Shown: positions 50,545-59,832, counted from the first letter of the stretch. The stretch: DNA of 62,200 nucleotides from an uncultured Fibrobacter sp. (GCA_934699585.1 CAKUWY010000020.1:1-62200); one strand, 5' to 3'. Numbers and translations: made by a program. The notes: generated by a model from the sequence alone, not told the origin.

Positions 50545-53292
50545 ATGGAAACTCGTTACAATTCTAAAGATGTGGAAGCCCGATGGCATAAGACCTGGGC
50601 TGAGAATAACAGTTTTGCACCCAGCGGAAAGGGCGAACCGTTCTCGGTCGTGATTCCGCCCCCGAACGTTACCGGCGCGCTCCATTTGGGACATGCGCTG
50701 AACGATACGCTCCAGGACATTTTGGTACGCTACCGCCGTAAGACGGGCCGCGACACGCTGTGGATTCCGGGTACGGACCACGCCGGTATCGCCACGCAGG
50801 CAGTCGTCGAAAAGCGCCTTTTCCAGGACGAACACAAGACCCGCCACGACATTGGCCGCGACGCCCTGGTGGAACGCATCTGGAAATGGAAGGACGAATA
50901 CGAAGCCCGCATTACAAAGCAGCTCAAGAGCCTGGGCGTCAGCTGCGACTGGAGCCGCCAGCGCTTTACGCTGGACCCGGTTTGCGCAAAGGCCGTGCGT
51001 CACGCCTTCTTCAACCTGTTCAAGAAGGGCCTCATCTACCGCGGCAAGCGCCTGGTGAACTGGGATACCAAGCTCCAGACCGCCGTTGCCGACGACGAAA
51101 TCTACTACGAACACGTGAAGGGCCACTTCTGGACGTTCAAGTATCCCCTGGCCGACGGTTCGGGATTTATCCCCGTCTCGACCACGCGTCCGGAAACCAT
51201 CATGGGCGATACCGCCCTCGCCGTACACCCGAACGATGAACGCTATGCGCAGTTCATCGGCAAGATGCTGAAGGTGCCCTTCGTTGACCGCGAAATTCCG
51301 GTGATTGCCGACGCCATCCTGGTGGACAAGGACTTCGGTACGGGTTCCGTGAAGGTGACTCCGGCTCACGACCCGAACGACTATGCGACGGGTCTGCGCC
51401 ACAAGCTCCCGATGATCAACATCATGAACGACGACGGCAGCCTGAACGAGAACGCCGGCAAGTTCCAGGGACTCAAGGGCCAGGCCGCACGCGACGCCGT
51501 GGTGGCTGGTCTCGAAGAACTCGGACTCCTCATCAAGGTGGAAGACCACGAAATGGACGTGGGCCACTCCGACCGTTCCAAGACTGTGATTGAGCCGTAC
51601 CTCAGCGACCAGTGGTTCGTGAAGATGGACGTGCTCGCCGAAAACGCGATGAACGCCGTGAAGTCGGGCGAAATCAAGATTATCCCCGAACGTTACGCCA
51701 ACAAGTATCTGGACTGGCTCGCCGAAAAGCGCGACTGGTGCATCAGCCGTCAGCTCTGGTGGGGCCACCGCATTCCTATCTGGCACACCGACGCTAGCGA
51801 AGACGAACTGAAGGCCGCATTTGCTGGCCGCGACGACATCTACTTCTACAAGGCCGAAAACGGCGGCTACCTCGTGTGCAGCCAGGAAGAAGACCTGAAG
51901 GAAGACGCTGTTCCGGGTCGCGTGCTCAAGCAGGAAGAAGACGTGCTCGACACGTGGTTCTCCAGTGGACTCTGGCCGCATTCTACCATGGGCTGGCCGG
52001 AAAATACCGACACGCTCAAGCGCTACTACCCCACCAGCGTGCTCGTGACTAGCCGCGACATCATTACGCTGTGGGTCGCCCGCATGGTGCTCTTTAGTCA
52101 GGAAAACATGGGCACGGTTCCGTTCCACACGGTGTACATCCACCCGAAGATTTTGGACGGCAATGGCCAGACCATGAGCAAGTCCAAGGGCAACGGCGTG
52201 GACCCGATGGATATCGAAGAAAAGTACGGTACCGACGCTCTGCGCTTTGTGATGGCAAGCCTTTGCACCGACAACCAGGACGTGCGCCTGCCGGTGAAGA
52301 AGGAAAAGCAGCCGGATGGCCGCGAAATCAACACCAGCGAAAAGTTCGAAATCGGCCGTAACTTCAGCAACAAGCTGTGGAACGCCTGCCGCTTCCTTTA
52401 CCCGCAGCTCGAACAGGCCGGCGCTCTCGCCGCCGAGCTCCCGATGGACAAGAGCTTGTTCGCACTGGAAGACAAGTGGATTTTGAGCCGCCTGCAGACG
52501 ACCATCAAGGACGCCACTCGCATGCTCGAAGAATACCACTTCGCCGAACTCGCCGGGTTCCTGTACCGCTTCGTGTGGGATGACGTCTGCTCCAGCTACT
52601 TGGAAATCAAGAAGGCCGTGATCAACAGCGAAACGCTCACCGCCGAAAAGAAGAACGCAATGGCTATTCTCAGCTACGTGCTGAAGAACGTGCTCGACCT
52701 GCTCCACCCGGTGATGCCGTTCATTACCGAAGAGCTCAACAGCATCCTGTTCCAGGGCAGCGAAATGGTGATCAGCCGCGCATGGCCCAAGGCAGACGAA
52801 TCGCTCATCGACGGGTCGATCGAAGCCGCATTCGACCAGGCATTCGCCGTGGTGGAAAGCGTGCGTGGCGTACGTGGCCGCTACAACGTGAGCCCCGCAA
52901 CCAAGCTCAGCGCCGTGGTGAGCGTCGACGATGCCGCAAGGTCAGCCACCGTGAAGGATTGTACCGCAATCATCACCGAGCTTTCGGGTCTCTCTGACCT
53001 GAGCGTCGCCGTGAAGGCAGTGAAGCCGAAGTTCAGCGCCAGCGCCGTGGTTCCCGGTGGCGAACTCTACATCCCGCTGGAAGGTATCCTCGACCCGGCT
53101 GCAGAAATCGCCCGCCTGGAAAAGGAAATCGAGAAGGCCAAGGCATTCGCTGCCAGCATCGAGAAGAAGCTTTCGAACCAGAAGTTCGTCAGCGGCGCCC
53201 CCGAAGCTGTCGTGAACGCCGAACGCACCAAGCTCGCTACGCAGCAGGATATTATTGCCAAAAACGAAGCAGCATTGAAGGAGTTGAAATAG
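50545..53292 (+). CDS. valS: Valyl-tRNA synthetase
   Basis: A 915-residue class I synthetase charging tRNA-Val. The HIGH-type motif is HLGH (47-50) within PPPNVTGALHLGH. The KMSKS loop reads TMSKSKGN (543-550), with Thr in place of the first Lys. The editing domain (CP1, about 200-400) is complete, with TTRPETIMGDTA and GTGSVKVTPAHDPND. The C-terminal coiled coil (ARLEKEIEKAKAFAASIEKK, then APEAVVNAERTK) is present. Codon use is strongly biased. Two partial copies of its 3' end lie downstream at 57076 and 59510-59779. Confidence 0.97.
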   Translation: METRYNSKDVEARWHKTWAENNSFAPSGKGEPFSVVIPPPNVTGALHLGHALNDTLQDILVRYRRKTGRDTLWIPGTDHAGIATQAVVEKRLFQDEHKTRHDIGRDALVERIWKWKDEYEARITKQLKSLGVSCDWSRQRFTLDPVCAKAVRHAFFNLFKKGLIYRGKRLVNWDTKLQTAVADDEIYYEHVKGHFWTFKYPLADGSGFIPVSTTRPETIMGDTALAVHPNDERYAQFIGKMLKVPFVDREIPVIADAILVDKDFGTGSVKVTPAHDPNDYATGLRHKLPMINIMNDDGSLNENAGKFQGLKGQAARDAVVAGLEELGLLIKVEDHEMDVGHSDRSKTVIEPYLSDQWFVKMDVLAENAMNAVKSGEIKIIPERYANKYLDWLAEKRDWCISRQLWWGHRIPIWHTDASEDELKAAFAGRDDIYFYKAENGGYLVCSQEEDLKEDAVPGRVLKQEEDVLDTWFSSGLWPHSTMGWPENTDTLKRYYPTSVLVTSRDIITLWVARMVLFSQENMGTVPFHTVYIHPKILDGNGQTMSKSKGNGVDPMDIEEKYGTDALRFVMASLCTDNQDVRLPVKKEKQPDGREINTSEKFEIGRNFSNKLWNACRFLYPQLEQAGALAAELPMDKSLFALEDKWILSRLQTTIKDATRMLEEYHFAELAGFLYRFVWDDVCSSYLEIKKAVINSETLTAEKKNAMAILSYVLKNVLDLLHPVMPFITEELNSILFQGSEMVISRAWPKADESLIDGSIEAAFDQAFAVVESVRGVRGRYNVSPATKLSAVVSVDDAARSATVKDCTAIITELSGLSDLSVAVKAVKPKFSASAVVPGGELYIPLEGILDPAAEIARLEKEIEKAKAFAASIEKKLSNQKFVSGAPEAVVNAERTKLATQQDIIAKNEAALKELK

Positions 53293-53298
53293 TCTCTT

Positions 53299-53367
53299 CA
53301 GTTGTCATCCCCGCGCAGGCGGGGATCCCCAAGCAATTTAAGAGGTGCCCCATGGCACCTCTTTTTT
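53299..53367 (+). terminator. Dispersed repeat then valS terminator
   Basis: GTCATCCCCGCGCAGGCGGG plus GATCCCC (53302-53330) is a palindromic repeat. AGAGGTGCC / GGCACCTCT (53341-53349 with 53354-53362) plus TTTTT is the terminator. Similar terminators follow both valS remnants. Confidence 0.85.
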
Positions 53368-53378
53368 GCATCAATCTA

Positions 53379-53438
53379 TTTTCCGAACAAGTCCGAATGT
53401 GAGCCAGTCGCAGTCGCCGAAAAGATTAATTCGTCATT
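53379..53438 (-). pseudogene. C-terminal remnant of a YafQ/RelE-type toxin
   Basis: Minus-strand codons read NDELIFSATATGSHSDLFGK then stop. The ending TGSHSDLF is the hallmark C-terminus of YafQ-type toxins, which normally follow DinJ antitoxins. Nothing of the rest of the toxin remains. Confidence 0.65.
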
Positions 53439-53697
53439 CCTCCAGCATAGAGGCAACAGCATCTGCAGCCGTGGCATAAGGGCCATGGAGATTTTTGCGA
53501 CTACGGGTATCTTCAATAGCCTTTTCCAAAGACAAGTCTTCGGGAGCATGGCGAACATCAAAAGGAATTCCGTTATGTTCGATGGCAAAAGTCAAGAAAA
53601 TACGGATAGCCGTAGAGGTATCCATACCGAGAGACTGGAACAAATCGTCCGACTTCTTTTTCAGGTCATCATCAACTCTCATCTGCAACGTAGCCAT
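53434..53697 (-). CDS. RelB/DinJ-family antitoxin
   Basis: An 87-residue protein, MATLQMRVDDDLKKKSDDLF, then LGMDTSTAIRIFLTFAIEHN, the ribbon-helix-helix of RelB/DinJ antitoxins. The C-terminal half (IPFDVRHAPEDLSLEKAIED) is the toxin-binding part. Its toxin gene is reduced to about 20 codons, so the antitoxin is an orphan that may still repress promoters. The start is at 53697, with AAGGAG upstream. Confidence 0.85.
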   Translation of the reverse strand: MATLQMRVDDDLKKKSDDLFQSLGMDTSTAIRIFLTFAIEHNGIPFDVRHAPEDLSLEKAIEDTRSRKNLHGPYATAADAVASMLEE

Positions 53698-53862
53698 AAT
53701 TAGACTCCTTTCCCCCTAAATATACACTATTTTCAACTACAAGTCAATAAAATACAACGAAAATGTATTGACAAATCATTACATATTCAGTCAAATCACG
53801 TTTTTTAGCCATTTTTCAGCCCTTACACAGCCTTCTTTCACTTTTTAAGTTATATTTATAAT

Positions 53863-54037
53863 GACATAGTTTTAGAGTTCGCTCTTATTCTGGACCTGAA
53901 AAACGACCAAAATTTCAACCATCCGAGAATAAGGCAGACACTCACACCCCAATGGTGTGGGTCGTTTGTGCTTATCGGATGGACGGTTTCTTGGTCGTTA
54001 CCTCAGGTCAATAAGTGCTTACGATTCCGCACTTTTT
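53863..54037 (+). ncRNA. Structured RNA element, copy C
   Basis: A consensus TATAAT (53857-53862) abuts GACATAG. Hairpin 1 pairs GAGTTCGCTCTTATTC with GAATAAGGCAGACACTC. Its loop has GGACCTGA (53892), ACGACCAA (53903) and CCATCCGA (53919). Hairpin 2 has the complements TCGGATGG (53975), TTGGTCGT (53991) and TCAGGTC (54003), closed by GTGTGG / CCGCAC and TTTTTC (54032). In the alternative rod, GCTCTTATT pairs with AATAAGTGC and ACTCACACC with GGTGTGGGT. It lies about 70 bases upstream of the next gene. Confidence 0.83.
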
Positions 54038-54108
54038 CTTTTTTGGAAATGCAAATCGTCGGCACATGAGGTAAGACGAGCTCCGAGTTTTTAACAACGG
54101 AGCAACCG

Positions 54109-55380
54109 ATGAAAAAAAACGGTACATTTCTTTTCCTAAAGACAGTTATCGCTACAGGATTGTGCGGCATTCTCATTAGCGGTTGTTCCAAAGTTGATCA
54201 GGTAAAAGAAGGCAAATTCCATGCATATTCGACGACCACTATAGGTAAAGCATTCGACGCGTCTTTTGGCAATGTCGAATGGACGGAAAACACAACATCT
54301 AAGGGACAAGATTTTGTCGAATTTAAAGGCGATGTTGATATTGATTTCCTCGAATTGTTAGCCACCGCTATCGTTGATGATGTCGGCAATAATCTAGCAA
54401 ATCCAATGGCAGCCACAAATGCGATGGATGCTTGTTTTGGGAAATCATACGCTCAACAATATAGAAAAGAGATATGGAAAGCTCTCATGTCTGCGACAAT
54501 TGGATCTTTTGGGCTGATAGCTCTTGACGGAGATATAGGAAACAAGATTAAGGCAGGAACTATAGCGGACTTCGTTTCTGCATTGGCAAATAAATCCAAT
54601 CGACTAACGGTCCAATTTGTTTTTACGGATAGCGACAATTCCGATTTTGAATTGGGTTATTATGGATTCGAAGGCGAAGAATGGTCAAATTGCAATATTC
54701 AAGAACTCGTAGATACAGAGGACTTTCTCGATTTTGTTTATTCAAATCACACATACAAAGTCTTTGATTTCAAAAAAATAGCCAAAGAAATCGTTGATCA
54801 AGCGGAATCCGCAAATCAACTGCCGGACACTCTGCTTAAAGAAAAAATTTCAAGCTACTCAAAAACAAAAGGAGTTTTAATAGCCAATACGGTAAACAGC
54901 GACCCTAGAGTTCTAAAAAGAAAAGACGAAATTGCAAAAGCCGCTGCAGAGCAAAAACGTCTTGAGGAGGAAGAAGCAAAGCGCAAAGCCGAAGAAGAAG
55001 AAACATTGCGCTTAGCCGAGGAAGAAAAACGAAGGCAAAATGCCATGAAAGAAATCCTTCCAGCAATGAAAATATACAAACAAAAAATGGATGCGTACAA
55101 AGCAAACTGCCCCAACGGATGTGATGAATATCCTTATTGGGCGGTCATTGATTTCAAGCCTCCAAAATCTGAATACTTTGTATTCCGAGATGGCACTGAG
55201 ATGGGAGGCTTTGATTGGCAACTTGGATTAGAGGCAAAAGAAGACATTCTTGGCATCACCTGCCATTGGACAATAAGATGTCTCAATACAGAAAAATGTG
55301 AATGCAACATTTCTGATGATTGCAAAAACATCACACCAAATTTAAAATCAATCTGCGACATTGAATACGATGATTTCTAA
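54109..55380 (+). CDS. Lipoprotein with C-terminal charged coiled coil
   Basis: A 423-residue lipoprotein: MKKNGTFLFLKTVIATGLCG then lipobox LISGC. A first domain (about 28-75; GKFHAYSTTTIGKAFDASF, NVEWTENTT, FVEFKGDV) resembles small repeat domains seen in other bacterial lipoproteins. A second, similar half follows. A Glu/Lys/Arg-rich coiled coil spans about 275-320, then a Cys-rich end (NCPNGCDEY, CHWTIRCLNTEKCECN). No enzymatic motif. First gene of an operon with a membrane protein and a sodium channel, behind structured RNA copy C. AT-rich. Confidence 0.65.
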   Translation: MKKNGTFLFLKTVIATGLCGILISGCSKVDQVKEGKFHAYSTTTIGKAFDASFGNVEWTENTTSKGQDFVEFKGDVDIDFLELLATAIVDDVGNNLANPMAATNAMDACFGKSYAQQYRKEIWKALMSATIGSFGLIALDGDIGNKIKAGTIADFVSALANKSNRLTVQFVFTDSDNSDFELGYYGFEGEEWSNCNIQELVDTEDFLDFVYSNHTYKVFDFKKIAKEIVDQAESANQLPDTLLKEKISSYSKTKGVLIANTVNSDPRVLKRKDEIAKAAAEQKRLEEEEAKRKAEEEETLRLAEEEKRRQNAMKEILPAMKIYKQKMDAYKANCPNGCDEYPYWAVIDFKPPKSEYFVFRDGTEMGGFDWQLGLEAKEDILGITCHWTIRCLNTEKCECNISDDCKNITPNLKSICDIEYDDF

Positions 55381-55399
55381 CCAATCATAGGAGAAAAAT

Positions 55400-56194
55400 A
55401 TGACTGACATCGAAAATTTCTCATACAAAACAACCGAGCCATCATTCTTTTCTAAACTAAAAGGCTTGTATTGGTTCACTCCCAAATCAAGACGATTGAA
55501 AGAAATAAAATTTGAAGATGAAAAAATCTTCATTTCTGTCATGTCCGGACAGGAACTATGCGTTCCTATCAAGGAATGTTCTTTCAAATATGGAATAGAC
55601 AAAGCGGACAGAATAGAAGTATACGTAACGACGCAAGATAAAAAAATCCATTTTACAGAAATTCCAGGAACTTTGGATGATGACGCTTGGGAGAACATTC
55701 GCTCATTCATCATAGAGGATTGCGACGCAAACGAGCTCACCTCAGCTAAAGTTCTTTCTGTACTCGAACATGTAAAAAATGCCATAGACGACCCATTAGG
55801 AACCGTCATTGATATAACAACAGACATTTTTTCAAAGAGTGGATCCATAAAAAAGAAGATTATCGCCGGTTTATGCGCTATTTTAATCGCTTCTGGATGC
55901 ATATATTATTTTATGCGCAGCGACACGGAAGAAAACGAGCAGTTATCCTGCAAACTTGTGACAGAAATTTTGCAAGAAAATGGAGATGGAGGCAAATGCG
56001 AAAAAATAGAATTAGGGAATGCTATTCATTATGGCGACAGTACAATTTTCAACAACGCCAAAGCCTACCTAGACAACGAGAATGAAATTAATGTTATCGT
56101 GACAATTTACGAAAATATGGTTTACGTTGACATCCCTGGCAACAATAACGAAGCAGATGATGAAGAGGAAGACGATGAGGACGACGTTGAATAA
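55400..56194 (+). CDS. Single-pass membrane protein of unknown function
   Basis: A 264-residue protein with a cytoplasm-like N-terminal part of about 150 residues. One transmembrane helix (IIAGLCAILIASGCIYYFM, about 154-172) and a C-terminal domain ending in a very acidic tail (DDEEEDDEDDVE) follow. The N-terminal region (FEDEKIFISVMSGQELCVPI) may be a small PH-like or beta domain. Not recognised. It overlaps the sodium channel gene by 20 bases, implying co-translation and perhaps a shared complex. Confidence 0.6.
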   Translation: MTDIENFSYKTTEPSFFSKLKGLYWFTPKSRRLKEIKFEDEKIFISVMSGQELCVPIKECSFKYGIDKADRIEVYVTTQDKKIHFTEIPGTLDDDAWENIRSFIIEDCDANELTSAKVLSVLEHVKNAIDDPLGTVIDITTDIFSKSGSIKKKIIAGLCAILIASGCIYYFMRSDTEENEQLSCKLVTEILQENGDGGKCEKIELGNAIHYGDSTIFNNAKAYLDNENEINVIVTIYENMVYVDIPGNNNEADDEEEDDEDDVE

Positions 56195-56975
56195 TTTCCT
56201 TCAATCCTCTAAGTTTTCTAATTTCATAATTATTGTAGTCCTAGTCAATTCGGCTGTTCTAGGGCTACAAACATCTCCTTCTATTACAGAACACTATGGC
56301 TATTTTTTAAACATCCTGGACAAAGTTTGTTTATACATCTTTGTTTTAGAAGCCATACTAAAAATTTCATCATTTCGGCTAAATTATTTCAAGGATGGAT
56401 GGAATTGGTTTGATTTCTTAATTGTAGTATTTTCACTCTTAGCAGATTTCCCTGCCTTATCTTCACTTCGCGTTCTAAGAATCATCCGTGTATTCAGAGC
56501 TTTTAAACTTATTAGTGGGATGAAGCCTCTTCAAACAATCGTTTCTGTTATAGGAAAGTCTATTCCCAGTATATCATGGACAATTTTGTTATTGTTAATC
56601 ATTTACTATGTCTTCGCAATAATAGGAACAACTCTCTTTGGAAAAAACTTTCCCGCATGGTTTGGTTCCATTGGAAAATCAATGTATTCCTTATTCCAAA
56701 TAATGACATTGGAATCATGGTCTATGGGGATTAGCCGACCCGTCATGGAAGTATATCCTTATGCTTGGGCATTTTTCATCCCATTTATACTCATAACATC
56801 ATTCGTTGTTCTGAATGTTCTCGTGGGAATTGTCGTCAATTCCTTTGGGGAAACGACATCATCAGAACCGCAAAGTACAACAAAAGAAAAAGATTTTCTA
56901 AATGAAGTAGAAGCAATCAAGCAACACCTTAACAATTTGGAGACCTTGATTGAGAAAAAAGAACAACAATTGTAG
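56175..56975 (+). CDS. Bacterial voltage-gated sodium channel (NaChBac/NavAb type)
   Basis: A 266-residue, six-helix channel. S4 carries R99, R102, R105, R108 and K111 at three-residue spacing (LRVLRIIRVFRAFK). The pore helix is followed by the selectivity filter TLESWSM (178-184), the same as in NavAb. S6 is FFIPFILITSFVVLNVLVGI. A C-terminal coiled coil (EAIKQHLNNLETLIEKKEQQ) fits a tetramer. Four subunits would form a Na+-selective channel in the inner membrane. The ATG at 56175 follows AGAGGA; earlier in-frame ATGs overlap the upstream gene further. Last gene of the operon behind RNA copy C. Confidence 0.92.
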   Translation: MRTTLNNFLQSSKFSNFIIIVVLVNSAVLGLQTSPSITEHYGYFLNILDKVCLYIFVLEAILKISSFRLNYFKDGWNWFDFLIVVFSLLADFPALSSLRVLRIIRVFRAFKLISGMKPLQTIVSVIGKSIPSISWTILLLLIIYYVFAIIGTTLFGKNFPAWFGSIGKSMYSLFQIMTLESWSMGISRPVMEVYPYAWAFFIPFILITSFVVLNVLVGIVVNSFGETTSSEPQSTTKEKDFLNEVEAIKQHLNNLETLIEKKEQQL

Positions 56976-57075
56976 TCGGGATAATCTACACGAACGAGAA
57001 TCCATTTTAAAGAGAAACCCCACGCGGCACCTCTTTTTGTATTAGCTCTTCTTCCTATTAGAACTCAACAACCAA

Positions 57076-57168
57076 GCCGAGGCCGTTGTCAATGCTGAAC
57101 GAGTAAAGTTGGCTACACAACAAGATATCATCGCCAAAAACGAAGCAGCGTTGAAGGAACTGAAGTAA
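57076..57168 (+). pseudogene. valS 3'-end remnant 1
   Basis: Thirty codons ending in TAA read AEAVVNAERVKLATQQDIIA then KNEAALKELK. This differs from the last 30 residues of valS at only two positions. Codon choices differ at many third positions, so it is an old or foreign copy, not a recent duplication. A valS-like terminator follows at 57193. Confidence 0.9.
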
Positions 57169-57192
57169 GTTCAAAAACCGTTTGAATATTAA

Positions 57193-57220
57193 AAGAGGTG
57201 TTCTAAGAACACCTCTTTTT
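57193..57220. terminator. Terminator after valS remnant 1
   Basis: Perfect stem AAGAGGTGTTC / GAACACCTCTT then TTT. Same AAGAGGTG start as the valS terminator. The stop codon of the minus-strand ATPase gene lies inside it. Confidence 0.85.
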
Positions 57221-58516
57221 CGTTGCACACAGAAAGCGTTCCGCCAGATACAGCGGATAGTTTGTAAGCCAGTCCTGTTCACGATAAGGCGACATGGAAA
57301 TGCGGATGCCGTGAATTCCTTCGTGTTCCTTGACGAACTGCCTGAGCGATTTTGCCCGCAGATTTTCTTCGGCTTTGACTTCGACGGGAATCATGCTTTT
57401 CCCATTTTGCAACAGGAAGTCTAGTTCCTGCTTGGAATCGTCTGCACTGTAATAGAACGGCTTGCTTTCGAGAGTCGGGAGTATCTGCTGCAACACGAAT
57501 TGTTCCGTGAACGCGCCCTTGTATTCTTCGAAGATGTTTTCGCCTACAAGAATCTGTTCGGCAGGGGTTGAGGTCATTGCACCGAGTAGTCCGCAATCGA
57601 GCGTGAACAACTTGAAGGCCTCAAAGTCTTCGTAGAACTTTAGCGGAATCTCTGCTTTGCGCACTCTGTTTACTTTGTATACAAGTCCTGCGTCCGACAG
57701 CCATTGGATGGCGTTTTCGAATTCCTTGGCGCGTGCGCCCGTTCGGATTGCCCCATAGATAAACTTCTTGTTTTCTTTAGCGAGTTGCTGAGGAATGGAA
57801 TCCCAGACCATGTGAATCTTGGGAATGTCCTTTGGACTTGCGTGTTTCGAGATGTCCTTGTTGTAGGAATACAATATGGCGTTTTGTATGGTGCGGATTT
57901 CATCTGGGGCCTTCCCACCTACAAACGCGGCGACAGCCTCGGGCATCCCACCCGTAAAGTAGAATTGCCTCAGGCATTCCTTGAAAGTTGTGTGCAATGT
58001 GCCGAAGGAATCGGGCCTTTCTTCTGAAATAACCTTGTACGCCTCGATTCCCCTTAATGCCCAGATGAACTCCGAAAATGTCATGGGGTACATCTTTAGG
58101 ATATCGACCTTGCCTACGGGGAATCCTGTACCCGAATGGACCGACAGCCCGAGCAGGGAACCGGCCGCTGCAACGGGAAACTCCTGTGCGGATTCGCAGA
58201 AATACTTGAGCGAGGTAAGTGCTTCGGGAATTTCCTGGATTTCGTCGAGGATAATCAGGGTGTCGGGGGTTAATGGAATACCTGAAACAAGCCCCAGGTC
58301 ACGGATGATGCGGTCTTTTGAAAATCCGCCTGAAAAGATTTCTTTCAGTTTGTCGTTCCCGTCGCAATTAAAATAGGCGAACGAACTAAAATGCCGCCTG
58401 CCGAATTCTTGCAATACCCAGGTTTTACCCACTTGTCGGGCTCCGTCCAGAATCAACGGCTTGCGGGATTGCGATTCCTTCCATGCGATGAGTTTCTGTA
58501 AAATCAAGCGCTCCAT
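57203..58516 (-). CDS. AAA ATPase with DUF4143 domain
   Basis: A 437-residue protein of the common AAA_14/DUF4143 type. Walker A is GARQVGKT (25-32) and Walker B is LIILDEIQEI (about 88-97). The C-terminal domain has QELDFLLQNG...MIPVEVKAE, a D...ExK-like pattern shared with PD-(D/E)xK folds. The function is unknown; many such genes are mobile. Its 3' end runs into the terminator of valS remnant 1, and it lies between the two valS remnants. Codon use is moderately AT-rich. Confidence 0.87.
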   Translation of the reverse strand: MERLILQKLIAWKESQSRKPLILDGARQVGKTWVLQEFGRRHFSSFAYFNCDGNDKLKEIFSGGFSKDRIIRDLGLVSGIPLTPDTLIILDEIQEIPEALTSLKYFCESAQEFPVAAAGSLLGLSVHSGTGFPVGKVDILKMYPMTFSEFIWALRGIEAYKVISEERPDSFGTLHTTFKECLRQFYFTGGMPEAVAAFVGGKAPDEIRTIQNAILYSYNKDISKHASPKDIPKIHMVWDSIPQQLAKENKKFIYGAIRTGARAKEFENAIQWLSDAGLVYKVNRVRKAEIPLKFYEDFEAFKLFTLDCGLLGAMTSTPAEQILVGENIFEEYKGAFTEQFVLQQILPTLESKPFYYSADDSKQELDFLLQNGKSMIPVEVKAEENLRAKSLRQFVKEHEGIHGIRISMSPYREQDWLTNYPLYLAERFLCATKKRCS

Positions 58517-58730
58517 GTTCTGAAATATAGATTAATAGCGAAATGAAATTTCATAAAAGGTTGTAAAAATGTTGATTTTAACACAAAAATGCCTGAACTC
58601 TGTGTGATTTTTTGCATAAATATAACCGAACAAAGAAAAATATGCCCAAAACGCCGTAATGTATAGTTTTTTTTGCAAAGAAACCAGAATAATTTATATT
58701 AGGAAAAATCCCCTTGACAAGGAACCGCTT

Positions 58731-59300
58731 ATGCCTGTCCTAACCAGCAGCTCGCAGTCGAGTAGTTCTAGCACGGAATCGTCTTCATCAATTTCGTCAT
58801 CGTCTGTTGAATCCAGTTCGTCGCAAATTCCGGCTAGCAGTTCTTCTTCTGACGTCATTCTGAGCAGTAGCGAAGAATCCAGTAGCAGTTCTGTGCCTCC
58901 GCCTTCGAGTTCTTCTGAAGAACAGAGTTCGTCTAGCGTTGTGCCGAGTAGTTCTTCAGCAAAGCAGGAATCCTCTTCAAGCGAGGCCAGGTCGTCTTCC
59001 TCGGCAAAATCCTCGTCTTCAGCAAAATCTTCTTCGTCGTCAAAGGCGAAGAGCAGTTCTTCGCAGAAGTCTGATTTAGTGATGGCAACCCCGCAGAAAA
59101 CGTTCAACCTTGCGGTGAACGGAATGACGGTTACGCTCTCCAATACGCAGGGCGGAAATGTCCGCATCTTCGATGCTCTTGGTCATCTGATTGTTGTAAA
59201 GCCGCTTTCGGCAACGGGAATGACTGCAATTACTATGCAAACTCCCGGCAGCTACATTGTCCGGGTGAACGGATCAAGCCAAGCCATATCATTAAGATGA
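58731..59300 (+). CDS. Serine-rich linker with C-terminal sorting-like domain; probable gene remnant
   Basis: About 190 residues from an ATG at 58731 with AAGGA upstream; the frame is open from 58659. Residues 5-120 are nearly all Ser with Glu, Pro, Ala and Lys: a long flexible linker. The last 70 residues (FNLAVNGMTVTL, GNVRIFDALGHLIVV, PGSYIVRVNGSSQAISL) form the small beta module found at the end of secreted Fibrobacter enzymes. No signal peptide or catalytic domain is left, so this is probably the 3' end of a larger secreted protein gene. Confidence 0.55.
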   Translation: MPVLTSSSQSSSSSTESSSSISSSSVESSSSQIPASSSSSDVILSSSEESSSSSVPPPSSSSEEQSSSSVVPSSSSAKQESSSSEARSSSSAKSSSSAKSSSSSKAKSSSSQKSDLVMATPQKTFNLAVNGMTVTLSNTQGGNVRIFDALGHLIVVKPLSATGMTAITMQTPGSYIVRVNGSSQAISLR

Positions 59301-59509
59301 GGTGCTTTTATCTTCGCAAGTCCATCTAAGCCACATTTTTCAAAATATTCTTGTCTTGCCACATTTGCGTTAGGGATAGTGACCCCCTTGGGGCGGAGAC
59401 TTGCTCGCAAGGCTCCGTTCTAGGAGGCGGACGACAAGCGTAGCGACGGCGGTTGCCCCTAGAATATAGCCCGACCCGCACGGGCAGTGCGGGGAACGCC
59501 CAAATAAAG

Positions 59510-59779
59510 AGAACTCGCCGGGTTCCTGTACCGCTTCGTGTGGGACGACGCTGCGCTGTCTGCTCCAGCTACTTGGACAAACACCTACAAGGCGAGCGAT
59601 GCACGAAAACTTGTTTTCGTATATCCGAGCCGAAGGGTGTTGCACGAAGTGCAAATGCGTAGGTCGAGAGTTGCGACCACACTTGCGTGGGCATGACCGA
59701 GACCAGCATTTGGCGCTTGAGCGAAGCGAAAGTACACATTATATCCAAAAATGAGGCCGCGCTGAAGGAACTGAAGTAA
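59510..59779 (+). pseudogene. valS 3'-end remnant 2 (rearranged)
   Basis: 59510-59577 matches valS around codons 667-690 (GAACTCGCCGGGTTCCTGTA onward), with a 7-base insertion after GACGACG. 59738-59779 matches the last 14 codons and stop of valS (reading KNEAALKELK). The sequence between is unrelated GC-rich repeat-like DNA. A dispersed repeat (59780-59832) and a valS-like terminator follow. The 59301-59509 gap shows repeat-like sequence but no gene. Confidence 0.85.
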
Positions 59780-59832
59780 AGGAGATCCCCGCCGGAGCCT
59801 GTCCTCGCGGAGGTGAGGACGGGGATGACATC
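59780..59832. repeat. Dispersed palindromic repeat
   Basis: GGAGATCCCCGCCGGAGCC ... GGTGAGGACGGGGATGACA, just after the remnant stop codon, in the same relative place as the repeat after valS at 53299. Confidence 0.75.

Noticed and set aside
50515..52707. Minus-strand open frame of 730 codons opposite valS
   Set aside because: Shadow of the strongly biased valS gene; valS motifs are on the plus strand.
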